Source of the DNA: an uncultured Bacteroidales bacterium
Lineage (GTDB): Bacteria > Bacteroidota > Bacteroidia > Bacteroidales > Paludibacteraceae
Reading direction: 5' to 3'
Assembly (NCBI GenBank): GCA_902798965.1
Contig: CADBYS010000018.1
Span: forward strand, 1 to 56,480
DNA: 56,480 bases
A program made the translations under genes and the position numbers. A model generated the notes under the pieces. That model ran no database searches, was not told the DNA's origin, and saw only the letters and a list, made by a program, of their open reading frames with translations. Positions 36,505 to 45,093 of this stretch are shown one piece after another; within the stretch, counting starts at the first letter, position 1; each line of letters opens with the position of its first letter.

Positions 36505-37542
36505 TCAATCAATAGTCATCTCTCCACAGATAGGCGTACCGAGCAGGTGTTTCACTTTCTCAGGATTATCGGGATTCTCTCCAAACAGGGTCATCATCTT
36601 TGTCAGTATGGCCTCGGTGGTAATGTCGTATCCGGATATTACACCTGCCTTAAGCAGATTCTGCGCCACTTCATATTGTCCCATATCCACCGTACCCATA
36701 GAGCATTGCGTCTTGTTGACGATTACGATGCCTTTGTCGGTGGCCTCCTTCAGGGCTTGATAGAGCCATTGGGCTGATGGAGCATTACCCGAACCATACG
36801 TTTCGAGTACCACGCCTCGCAATCCTTTCGCACCAAGCACGGCACGTACTACCGTCTCGTTGATCCCCGGAAAGAGCTTGAGAATAGCTACATCCGAACA
36901 CGTCTTCAGATGCGTAAATAGGGGCATCTTGCTTTGCGGATAGCGAATCCACTTGGTGCGGTACTGGATATGCACGCCGGCTTTAGCCAGGCAAGGATAA
37001 TTGAACGAGTCGAATGCCTCGAAATGTTCGGCGTTCTTCTTGGTAGTGCGATTGGCGCGAAACAGGCTGTCCTCGAAGAAGATGGTCACCTCAGGAACCA
37101 TCGGCTGACCATCCGCCCCTTCAGCCGCAGCAATCTCGATAGCGGTAAGCAGATTCTCCTTGGCATCCGAGCGCAGCACACCCACAGGAAGCTGGGAGCC
37201 GGTAAACACAATCGGTTTGCCCACATTCTCAAGCATGAACGACAGAGCTGAGGCTGAGTACGACATCGTATCCGTACCATGCAGAACGACAAAACCGTCG
37301 TACCGCTCGTAGTTGTCAGCCACCGCTGTAGCCATCTTTACCCAGTTGGCGGGACTGATATCCGACGAATCGATGAGGGGGGTAAACGGCAACATGTCAA
37401 TCTGCATGTTGCTCGCGAACAACTCCGGCACAAACGCCTTGAACGTATCAACATCGGCCGGATGCAGAGCACCGGTTTGCGGATTACGAACCATCGTTAT
37501 CGTTCCTCCTGTGAGTAAAACTAATACGCGTTTCATGGGCAT
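36505..37542 (-). CDS. ansA: Type I L-asparaginase
   Basis: 345 residues, cytoplasmic by the absence of a signal peptide. The first catalytic threonine is in LLTGGTITM and the second in VVLHGTDTMSYSASAL; the substrate-site segment VVLETYGSGNAP follows. It hydrolyses asparagine to aspartate and ammonia. The start may be either the first ATG (37542) or the second, two codons on. Its promoter is divergent from the response regulator gene. Confidence 0.92.
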   Translation of the reverse strand: MPMKRVLVLLTGGTITMVRNPQTGALHPADVDTFKAFVPELFASNMQIDMLPFTPLIDSSDISPANWVKMATAVADNYERYDGFVVLHGTDTMSYSASALSFMLENVGKPIVFTGSQLPVGVLRSDAKENLLTAIEIAAAEGADGQPMVPEVTIFFEDSLFRANRTTKKNAEHFEAFDSFNYPCLAKAGVHIQYRTKWIRYPQSKMPLFTHLKTCSDVAILKLFPGINETVVRAVLGAKGLRGVVLETYGSGNAPSAQWLYQALKEATDKGIVIVNKTQCSMGTVDMGQYEVAQNLLKAGVISGYDITTEAILTKMMTLFGENPDNPEKVKHLLGTPICGEMTID

Positions 37543-37603
37543 TATTTTGTTTTAATTGACCGATAAAATATGTCAGCATGTGCCATACATACGAAATCGA
37601 CTG

Positions 37604-37635
37604 CAAAGATACAACTTTTTTTTCAAATTTCCAAT
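37604..37635 (-). promoter_or_regulatory. Promoter of the asparaginase gene
   Basis: Minus strand: TTGG (37635-37632), 20 bases, TATCTTTG (37611-37604). The -33 element is weaker than usual. Confidence 0.65.
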
Positions 37636-37666
37636 AGTTTGACAATATTTTTTTATTAAAAAATGT

Positions 37667-37684
37667 TTGGCACGAATATTGTAT
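37667..37684 (+). promoter_or_regulatory. Possible sigma-54-like promoter of the response regulator gene
   Basis: TTGGCACGAATATTGTAT matches the sigma-54 form TTGGCAC-N5-TTGC except that the -12 C is T. A start about 12 bases on would leave a leader of about 38 nt. No good TTTG-N20-TAnnTTTG is found before this gene. The mismatch is at a highly conserved base, so this is only a candidate. Confidence 0.4.
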
Positions 37685-37732
37685 TGTTAAAATTGTTATA
37701 AAATACGTGAAATTTCATAAAAAACGATAAAT

Positions 37733-38449
37733 ATGGATACATTGGCAATCGATAAAATTCGTATCTTGTTATGCGAAGATGATATAACTTTGGGCAGTCT
37801 GTTGGCAGATTATCTCCGCCGGATGGACTTCGAGGTAGATCACTGCCTCAACGGGGAGGAAGGCATAGAGCATTTTCAGAAGCAACATTACGACTTATGC
37901 CTGTCGGATATCAATATGCCCCAGATGAATGGTTTTGAAATGCTGCAAACCATACGCGCCATGGGTAGCGAAGTTCCGGTAATCATCCTTACCGAGCGCA
38001 AGGCTAACGAGGATATCATTCGATCCTACGAGCTGGGTTGCGACGAGTTCTTGAACAAACCTTGTCCGATGGATATTCTGCTGTGCAAGATTCGTGCCAT
38101 CATGCGTCGTTGTATGCTGCACAAGAAGAATACGGAAACGGAGTTCAATCTTGGTAATGGTATTCTGTTTGATTCGGTACGTCAGACTCTGAACGGGGAA
38201 CATCTCTCCTCGCGCGAGAACGATCTGCTTCTGATCTTGTGTCGTCACCTCAACGAAACGGTCGACCGCAATCTTATCCTTCGTAAGTTATGGAGTCAGG
38301 AGTCGTATTTTGCCAGCAGAAGCCTGTGCGTGTATGTCAATCATCTTCGCAAGCGTCTGGCAGGTACCAACCGACGCATCCTCGGCGTGCACGGGAAGGG
38401 GTATCGACTCATTGATTCGACACTACAAGCCGATTCATTAGAGGCTTGA
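37733..38449 (+). CDS. OmpR-family response regulator (RprY-like)
   Basis: 238 residues. The receiver domain has the acidic pocket (LLCEDD), the phosphoacceptor aspartate in LCLSDINMP and the lysine in FLNKPCP. The usual LTA switch reads LTERK. The C-terminal winged-helix DNA-binding domain ends in LRKRLAGTNRRILGVHGKGYRLI. No histidine kinase is adjacent, so it is an orphan in this window; in Bacteroides the partner (RprX) is usually next to it. Its end overlaps the convergent membrane protein gene by 12 bases. Confidence 0.9.
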   Translation: MDTLAIDKIRILLCEDDITLGSLLADYLRRMDFEVDHCLNGEEGIEHFQKQHYDLCLSDINMPQMNGFEMLQTIRAMGSEVPVIILTERKANEDIIRSYELGCDEFLNKPCPMDILLCKIRAIMRRCMLHKKNTETEFNLGNGILFDSVRQTLNGEHLSSRENDLLLILCRHLNETVDRNLILRKLWSQESYFASRSLCVYVNHLRKRLAGTNRRILGVHGKGYRLIDSTLQADSLEA

Positions 38450-39355
38450 AAGGAATAATATATATAAGGTAATAGCCGCTGCCAAGTACACAAGGAGAGT
38501 GATTCCTCGGGATTCACTCTCTTTTTGTAGCAAGTACACTCCGGTAGTTGCTGCTAATGCCAAGGGCAGTAATACCAAAGCATCCTGCGTGGCAGCTACA
38601 AACAAAACAAGCGGAGCGGATACCAATCCAAGCATCACTACATGGTATAATAAGAGGCGAGCACTGACCAAGTCGTACGAGCTGCGGCGAAAAGCTGCTC
38701 CGGACATATACAAGAATGCCGCATACAACACCGACACACTAACCACTGTCAATGTCGCACTATTATACGCGAACCACTCTCTTACCACCAATACTGACCA
38801 GTCGTGCTGCTCCGACCACCCCATATATACCATCAGCGCATAGTAGATGGCAAACAATCCCGCGGCCAATAACGATGCCAATATCGTGCGCAGCGAGAAA
38901 CAGCCTTGCACCCACGCCACTATCCACAAATATACCATACACCACACCGCATCGGGCGAAAATAAAGCCGTGATACACAACAAGAGCGATACAAAAAACA
39001 AGGTACCGTTCAACTCGTTGCTTTCGGACATATCGCGAGTGAGTAGCAGGTACGACAGCAACTGTATCACGATGATTTGCGGCATATAATGCACGCGCAA
39101 GTAAGGGAAGATAGCGATGGTCAGCACATACAGCAATGCCGGAACAAGCGAGAAATGTCCTGAGGCCTTGGCGCGATAAAACAAGGTACTAAGCATGACG
39201 GCATTGGTCAGTGTCAGCATTTGCGTACACAACACCAGCCCCCACTGCTCGGGAATACGCACATAATCCACCGTCCACATGCCCAATGCGCACACCAATA
39301 GCAACAGCGCTATCGGTGTGGGCATTGTGACTATATGACGCAGGAAATATCGCAT
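38438..39355 (-). CDS. Multi-pass membrane protein, DUF6427-like
   Basis: 305 residues with about ten hydrophobic segments covering nearly the whole length (for example IALLLLVCALGMW and LLLYHVVMLGLVSAPLVLFV). No catalytic motif is visible. The pattern resembles the conserved membrane protein DUF6427 of Bacteroidetes, whose function is unknown. It overlaps the convergent response regulator gene by 12 bases. Upstream lies an octamer repeat array (39365-39404). Confidence 0.7.
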   Translation of the reverse strand: MRYFLRHIVTMPTPIALLLLVCALGMWTVDYVRIPEQWGLVLCTQMLTLTNAVMLSTLFYRAKASGHFSLVPALLYVLTIAIFPYLRVHYMPQIIVIQLLSYLLLTRDMSESNELNGTLFFVSLLLCITALFSPDAVWCMVYLWIVAWVQGCFSLRTILASLLAAGLFAIYYALMVYMGWSEQHDWSVLVVREWFAYNSATLTVVSVSVLYAAFLYMSGAAFRRSSYDLVSARLLLYHVVMLGLVSAPLVLFVAATQDALVLLPLALAATTGVYLLQKESESRGITLLVYLAAAITLYILFLSSL

Positions 39356-39364
39356 CCTTACAAT

Positions 39365-39404
39365 TTAACGGCTTAACCGTTTAACAGCTTAACGTCTTAA
39401 CGGA
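39365..39404. repeat. Five tandem octamers TTAACNNN
   Basis: Perfect 8-base spacing of TTAAC at 39365, 39373, 39381, 39389 and 39397, with three variable bases between. The array fills the gap between the M3 peptidase stop and the next start. Its unit differs from the heptamer families elsewhere. Confidence 0.85.
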
Positions 39405-39405
39405 T

Positions 39406-41499
39406 TTATTCGATAAATCCTTTTCTGCGCAGCAGGTGTTGCGGATCGGCAGCTTTGCCGCGGAACTCGAGGTAGAGCTCTTGTGCATCGCGCGTACCGC
39501 CCTGCTCCAGCAGGTGACGGAAGCGTACTGCAGTCTCGGCGTCGAACAGGTTGCCGGTCTCCTTGAAGGCGGCAAACGCATCCGCATCCAACACGGCCGA
39601 CCAGGTGTAGCTGTAGTAGCCTGCTTCGTAACCGGTGGTGAAGATATGGTTGTAGAACGTAGGACGATAGCGAACGATAATCTCGTCGATCATGCCCATC
39701 TTCCTGAGGCTCTCTGCCTCAAACGCATCCACATCCAGTCCTTCGGCACTCGTCAACTCATGGAAATCCATATCCAGGATCGAAGCCGACAGCAACTCGG
39801 TGGTTACAAAGCCCTGGTTGAACTTACCGGCTGCATTGATCTTGGCGATAAGCTCGTCAGGGATTACCTCACCTGTCTGGTAGTGGAAAGCGTAGGTCTT
39901 GAGTACCTCGGGCTCGTACGCATAGTTCTCCATGAACTGGCTGGGCAGCTCCACGAAGTCGCGCGGGGTGTTCGTGCCGCTCAGGCTCTTGTAGTGCGCC
40001 TTCGAAAGCAAGCCGTGCAGAGCGTGGCCGAACTCGTGGAACAGGGTCTCCACGTCATCCATCGACAGCAACGACGGGTTGCCGGCTGCCGGCTTGTTGA
40101 AGTTGCCCACGTTGATGATTACCGGACGGTGATCCACACCCTCGGCATCGATGTATTGCGGCAAGATCTGATTCATCCACGCACCCGGACGTTTGCCGGC
40201 ACGCGGGAAGTAATCGGTATAGAGGATTCCGATAAGTTCGCCGGCGGCATCGGTTACCTTGAATACCTCCACTTCGGGATTATATACGGGCATATCCTGC
40301 AGCGGCTCGAACTGTAAGCCATAGAGCTTGGTAGCTACGCCAAACGCACCGCGGCGTACATTACCCAGTTCAAAGTAAGGCTTGATCTCCTCTTCGTCCA
40401 AGGCATATTTGGCTTTGCGTAGTTTCTCGGCATAGAACCACCAGTCCCATGGTTGCAGTTTCTCGCCGGGATAGTCCTGGCTCAGCAGTTCTTGCAGGGC
40501 AGCAGCCTCACGCTTGGCAGCGGCCAGCGAGGGTGCCCAAACCGATTGGAGGAACGCATCCACCGTCTGATGATCTTTCGCCATGCAGTCCTTCAGAATA
40601 TAATCGGCGGGATTGTCGTAGCCGAAGAGTTTGGCACGCTCAATGCGCAGCTCCATCTCACGGATGATAACGGCCTTGTTGTCGTTGTCATTGCCATGGT
40701 TGGCGCGTGTGGTATAATCCATCAGCAGTTGCTTGCGCAGCTCGCGGTTCTCGCAGTACTGCAGTACCGGCGTGAAACTGGTACGTTTGGGTGTGAACAG
40801 CCATTCTCCCGGGTGACCGGCAGCTGTTGCCTCCTCAGCCGCAGCGGCTTTGGCACTCTCGGGCAGACCTTTCAGCTCGTCCTCGTTGGTCACGAAGCGT
40901 TGGCAACTGTTCGTCTCAGCCACCACGTTACGGCCGAACTGTAGCGACAGCAAGCCCAACTCCTCGTTGATGGCTTTCAAGCGTTCCTTCTGCTCAGCTG
41001 GCAGGTTGGCACCGTTGTCGGCAAATCCCTTGTAGGTTTCCGTGAGCAGACGCATCTGTTCCGGGGTGATGTCGAGTGATTCACGCTGGTCATATACGGC
41101 TTTGATGCGGGCAAACAAACCCTCATTCAGCGTGATGTATGCCGATAGCTCCGACATCATCGGGCTCACCTTCTCGGCTATGGCATCCATCTCGTCGTTG
41201 CCGTCAGCCTCCAGTACGTTGAAGAACACGCCGGCTACACGCTCCAGCAGCATACCGCTGCGGTCAAGTGCCTCGATAGTGTTGGCGAAGGTCGGTGCTT
41301 CCTCATTGGCGACTATTGCATCCACCTCGGCTTTGTTCTCAGCGATCGCCTGCTCAAAGGCGGGCATATAATGTTCCAACTTCACTTGGTCGAACGCCGG
41401 CACGCCAAACGGCGTAGCGGGCTGCTCCAACAAGGGGTTACTCGAATTGCATGCTAATAAACTCATAGCAATTGCTCCTAAAATAATAGTTTTTTTCAT
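39406..41499 (-). CDS. M3-family metallopeptidase lipoprotein (Dcp-like)
   Basis: 697 residues. The N-terminus MKKTIILGAIAMSLLAC is a lipoprotein signal. The zinc motif is LFHEFGHALHG (near residue 485) followed by a downstream glutamate typical of M3 peptidases. Bacteroidetes have several peptidyl-dipeptidase Dcp homologues exported as lipoproteins, which trim short peptides in the periplasm. The gene runs in the same direction as the AsmA-like gene, with a 77-base gap filled by repeats of the AACGGTCT type. Confidence 0.92.
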   Translation of the reverse strand: MKKTIILGAIAMSLLACNSSNPLLEQPATPFGVPAFDQVKLEHYMPAFEQAIAENKAEVDAIVANEEAPTFANTIEALDRSGMLLERVAGVFFNVLEADGNDEMDAIAEKVSPMMSELSAYITLNEGLFARIKAVYDQRESLDITPEQMRLLTETYKGFADNGANLPAEQKERLKAINEELGLLSLQFGRNVVAETNSCQRFVTNEDELKGLPESAKAAAAEEATAAGHPGEWLFTPKRTSFTPVLQYCENRELRKQLLMDYTTRANHGNDNDNKAVIIREMELRIERAKLFGYDNPADYILKDCMAKDHQTVDAFLQSVWAPSLAAAKREAAALQELLSQDYPGEKLQPWDWWFYAEKLRKAKYALDEEEIKPYFELGNVRRGAFGVATKLYGLQFEPLQDMPVYNPEVEVFKVTDAAGELIGILYTDYFPRAGKRPGAWMNQILPQYIDAEGVDHRPVIINVGNFNKPAAGNPSLLSMDDVETLFHEFGHALHGLLSKAHYKSLSGTNTPRDFVELPSQFMENYAYEPEVLKTYAFHYQTGEVIPDELIAKINAAGKFNQGFVTTELLSASILDMDFHELTSAEGLDVDAFEAESLRKMGMIDEIIVRYRPTFYNHIFTTGYEAGYYSYTWSAVLDADAFAAFKETGNLFDAETAVRFRHLLEQGGTRDAQELYLEFRGKAADPQHLLRRKGFIE

Positions 41500-41520
41500 A
41501 TTTTCTTCTTTTGTCTTTTT

Positions 41521-41578
41521 TCTTTCAGTGAACGTAGTGAACGGTCTTTACTCTTTTAGTGAGCGCAGCGAACGGTCT
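41521..41578. repeat. Two AGTGAnCG..GAACGGTCT repeats
   Basis: Two related units, 41521-41549 (containing CAGTGAACGTAGTGAACGG) and 41552-41578 (containing TAGTGAGCGCAGCGAACGG), stand between the M3 peptidase start and the AsmA-like stop codon. The second overlaps that stop. They match, in reverse, the GACCG repeats of the pfp leader. Confidence 0.75.
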
Positions 41579-44570
41579 ATTTAATTCTTACGTTTTTCTC
41601 CATGGATTGTTTGATGCGCTCACGCAGTTCTTTGGATTGCGTGTCGGCTTTCTGATACCACTTGGGGCGGAAGTCCTGGGCGTACTTGCACTTGGCCAGT
41701 TTGATGCTCAGGTCGTCCATCGTGCCGCTCACGTTCACGCCCAGGTAGATAGGGCTGAGCACGTTGATGTCGTAGTCGAACGACATGTTCGTGTTGTGTC
41801 GTCCACCCAGGGCAACCATATAGTTGTCCATCTGCACGCACAGCGGATACACGTCTATCTCGTTCTTGTATATCGTTATCTCCGCATTGAGCGAGTCGAT
41901 CTTGTTCTCTGTCTTCTTGTTGAACAGCAGCAGTTTGCTTATCCGCGAGAATGTCTCGCCATCCAGCACTACCAGGTCTTTGCCGGTCAGCGAAGCCGCA
42001 CCGCGCAGGGTACTCATCTTCGGCTTGTATTGGCTGTTGGTATAGGTCTCGGCAGCAAGGTGGAACTCAGCAGCTCCCTTGAAGCTGCTTAGCATGGGCA
42101 TCATCTCTTCCAGGCTCGGTATCATCGAGGTCAGTTCGTCGATATCCACGTCGATCATGTGGTAGTCAAGTCCGACATACAGGTGGTTGCGGCGCGGCGT
42201 GCGGTACATGGCTGTCAGTTGCAGCTTGGCAGCACGGCACACGAAACCTACCTCATCGAGTACCAGTGTGCCGTCGTTGATATAGATGCCGCCCTTCAGG
42301 TCTTTGGCCACCTGGTTGAAGATCTCTACCTCTTGCATATGCGTGTGCAGCGCCAGATTCACGTCTGTCGGCACTAAGAAGGGTTCGCGCTCCTTAGTCG
42401 AATCCGCCTCTTGGCTTTCGACTTTCGACTTTTGACTTTCTACTGCTTGCTCTTCGCTACCGCTGTCATCGCTGAACCATAGCATCAGCTGGTTGGCATC
42501 GCAGTGTTCGGATACGATGTTCAGCTCACCTTCCAGTATGGTGTCGTGGCGGAACCACTTGCCTAAGTTTCGTACGTAGCCCTTCAGGTTCAAGTCCGAC
42601 TGCCCCAGTTCGATGCGCGAGTTGTCGATCTCCATTAGGCGGTTGGAGTACGCGAACTCAATCGACGGTATAATCACCGGTTCGGGTAGGCGTTCGGGCA
42701 TCAGCACTTCGCCTTTCTTCAGGTTCACCTTCACGCGCGGGTTCCATTGCAGCAGCACGTTTTCGCCCTTGGGGTTGTAGCGGGCTGCGGCTTCCAGTTG
42801 CAGCTTGCCTGTTGTGGCAGCCAGTTCGTTGCCCATCTTTGCGTCCAGGGCTTGCGTGTTGATCTTCGCCTTCAGCCGCGGAGCGGATTTGTCTTTGCGT
42901 CCGCCACTAACCGACGCTTCCAGGTTCGTGGCTCCAAGTTTGGCTTGTATGTCCTTAAAGAAACCATCGAGTTTCCCGCAAGCAATCGTTGCTTGCAGTA
43001 CGGGCATCACGGTCGTATCTTTGGTGTTGTACTCGGCATAGGCGCTCAGGTTCGGCGCATCGATCGTGCCGCCCATCGAATCCATCTGTGCTACGATTGG
43101 CTTGTCGGATTGCAAACCAACGGCTGCATACAGCACGGGATCTTTGCTCAGCACGTTACCCGCTTCCAGACGTATAGCCGACTTCTGCATATGTGCCTCC
43201 AGCGGGATGGGCATCGTGAAGTCCACCTTGTCAGTCGTCAGATCCAGGCGCACCCAGTTGACCTTAGGCTTGGTGGGGTTGGCGTTGGGTATCTGAATCT
43301 TCGCTTGCGTCTTGCCCAGGTCGGCCACCATCGAATCCATCGCATAATGGATGTCGCTGAGTGTCATATCCACTCCTATTTTGCCTTTCTCCAATCGCAT
43401 ATTGCTCAGGTCGCTCAGGCGGATTCTTGCGTTGGCAGTGCCTTTGGCTTTGCCACGTAGTGTCATCTGCTTGGGCAGGAACGAACGGAAGTCCGGCAGG
43501 TTGGCATCCAGTGCCACATTGGCATCAATGAGCATATCGCTGGCTATATCATCCACTACGCCTTGCACATCCAGCTTGGTGTTCCACAGCTCGGCATGCA
43601 CCTTATTGAGGGTCACTTTGGGCATCTTTTTCTCGCCGTACTGTCCAGTAGCTGTGGCATCCAGACTGATTGCACCGCTCAGTTTGTAGTCGGCAATGGC
43701 TTTCGTCAGCGATGGCGGAACTAAGGCAAGTAGCGGCTCAATCTGCCATTCGCCGGTAGCCAGACGCACATCCATATCGATATCGTCGCCCAGGGTCACG
43801 TAACCCTCAAGACGCAAACCGAAGTCATTGACCGCCAGACGCAGACCGTCGAAAGCAAAATGCATCTTCTCCAGATCCATCGCCAGCGGGGCAATGAGTT
43901 CCAGATGCAGATTGTCGGCATACGTCTCGCCTTTCAGCGCGGCGCTTACGTGCTGCGCATCCAAAGTGAGCAGCATATCGTCCCAACTCTCGGCTTTCGC
44001 ACGTAGCTCCATAGTGCCCACAGTGGCTTGAATAGTATCCTTCGCATCCACGAAGCTGATGCCATCGGCATGCAACCGCAGCCCATCGACCTTCAGTGCC
44101 TTGAAGGGCAGGCTGAACGCCGTGGTGTCAACCTCCTCGATCGTGTCGGGTGAGGATACGAATACCTCCAGGTTGTTCGTGCCGTCCGGAGCGATGTAGA
44201 AGTTCACACGCGCACCATCCAATGTCAGTTCGTGCACATGCAGATTCTCGTTCTTCAGGAACTCCTTCACGTCCACCGTGGCAACCAGATGGCGGGCTAC
44301 TACTACGGTGTCGCTCTGTGCCCCTTCCATCGGATTGATCAGCAGCAGGCCGTCGGCACGCAACCCGAATCGCGGGAAGGTGGAGAAGAAGGTCAAGTCC
44401 ACTTCGCCGATCTCGTAGTCGCAGGTGATGAACTTGCCGGCTGCATCACGTGCTATGGGTGTCAGCTTGTCGGGCGTGAATACGATATGTACCGCAATAC
44501 ACACCGCTGCCACCACTACCAGCACCAGGCTCAGCAGCGTCCAACCGATGACTTTTAGTGCGGTTTTCAT
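41577..44570 (-). CDS. AsmA-family envelope protein
   Basis: 997 residues. One N-terminal membrane segment (VIGWTLLSLVLVVVAAVCIA) is followed by the AsmA start pattern ITCDYEIGEVDLTFFSTFPR. Long beta-repeat stretches follow, typical of AsmA/DUF748 bridge-like proteins proposed to move lipids between membranes. Near residue 715 the segment VESQKSKVESQE is encoded by a heptanucleotide repeat (42413-42443) and looks like an inserted linker. The gene shares orientation with the lipoprotein gene and ileS upstream. The family is clear; the cargo is unknown. Confidence 0.88.
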   Translation of the reverse strand: MKTALKVIGWTLLSLVLVVVAAVCIAVHIVFTPDKLTPIARDAAGKFITCDYEIGEVDLTFFSTFPRFGLRADGLLLINPMEGAQSDTVVVARHLVATVDVKEFLKNENLHVHELTLDGARVNFYIAPDGTNNLEVFVSSPDTIEEVDTTAFSLPFKALKVDGLRLHADGISFVDAKDTIQATVGTMELRAKAESWDDMLLTLDAQHVSAALKGETYADNLHLELIAPLAMDLEKMHFAFDGLRLAVNDFGLRLEGYVTLGDDIDMDVRLATGEWQIEPLLALVPPSLTKAIADYKLSGAISLDATATGQYGEKKMPKVTLNKVHAELWNTKLDVQGVVDDIASDMLIDANVALDANLPDFRSFLPKQMTLRGKAKGTANARIRLSDLSNMRLEKGKIGVDMTLSDIHYAMDSMVADLGKTQAKIQIPNANPTKPKVNWVRLDLTTDKVDFTMPIPLEAHMQKSAIRLEAGNVLSKDPVLYAAVGLQSDKPIVAQMDSMGGTIDAPNLSAYAEYNTKDTTVMPVLQATIACGKLDGFFKDIQAKLGATNLEASVSGGRKDKSAPRLKAKINTQALDAKMGNELAATTGKLQLEAAARYNPKGENVLLQWNPRVKVNLKKGEVLMPERLPEPVIIPSIEFAYSNRLMEIDNSRIELGQSDLNLKGYVRNLGKWFRHDTILEGELNIVSEHCDANQLMLWFSDDSGSEEQAVESQKSKVESQEADSTKEREPFLVPTDVNLALHTHMQEVEIFNQVAKDLKGGIYINDGTLVLDEVGFVCRAAKLQLTAMYRTPRRNHLYVGLDYHMIDVDIDELTSMIPSLEEMMPMLSSFKGAAEFHLAAETYTNSQYKPKMSTLRGAASLTGKDLVVLDGETFSRISKLLLFNKKTENKIDSLNAEITIYKNEIDVYPLCVQMDNYMVALGGRHNTNMSFDYDINVLSPIYLGVNVSGTMDDLSIKLAKCKYAQDFRPKWYQKADTQSKELRERIKQSMEKNVRIK
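42413..42443 (-). repeat. AAAGTCG/AAAGTCA heptamers inside the AsmA-like gene
   Basis: On the coding strand about four 7-mers (GAAAGTC, AAAAGTC, GAAAGTC, GAAAGCC) are read as VESQKSKVESQ. This is the same unit as in the GH94 and epimerase genes. Confidence 0.85.
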
Positions 44571-44582
44571 AGTGCGAATGAA

Positions 44583-45053
44583 TTATTTTACTTGGCTTAT
44601 CTTGGTGAACGAGTACTTGATGCTCGAGTGGTCTTTCTCGTAGTACTCCAGCGCGCCGTCTTTCAGTTTTGATACGACATATACCTTGGGAATCTCAGCA
44701 CCCTCGTTATCCATCAGGTGAATCTCGGTCAGGTTGCCGTCGCTGGTCTTGAAGTCGTACTTGAACCATCCGTTACCCGGGTGACCCAGTGCCTCGCGGG
44801 CATCCAGGATATCCTGTTCCATTACTTCGTCGGCCTCATCCCACTCGTAGCCGAGTAAGTAGGGGTTCTCGTCGGATTTCTCTGTGGTAAAGTTCACGAA
44901 GTGCTCGGTGTTGTTCTCCTGCCAGTATCCTTGCAGGTCACTGAGTTGGAACTTGGGCTCCTCGGTCGTTGAGCCGCCGCCACCTAAGAATCCGCAACTG
45001 TTCATTACCAAACCTACTACGGCAACTATTGCCAAATAATACAGTTTTTTCAT
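44583..45053 (-). CDS. Small lipoprotein of unknown function
   Basis: 156 residues. The signal peptide ends with the lipobox VMNSC, followed by a glycine-rich spacer GFLGGGGSTTEE. The rest is a compact, tryptophan- and tyrosine-containing domain (LSDLQGYWQENNTEHFVNF) that resembles small lipocalin-like lipoproteins in general shape. No family is assigned. It lies 40 bases after ileS and 12 bases before the AsmA-like gene. Confidence 0.75.
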   Translation of the reverse strand: MKKLYYLAIVAVVGLVMNSCGFLGGGGSTTEEPKFQLSDLQGYWQENNTEHFVNFTTEKSDENPYLLGYEWDEADEVMEQDILDAREALGHPGNGWFKYDFKTSDGNLTEIHLMDNEGAEIPKVYVVSKLKDGALEYYEKDHSSIKYSFTKISQVK

Positions 45054-45093
45054 ATTTGTGATGATTTTTGATCCGCCAAGATTGGCGGATGCG

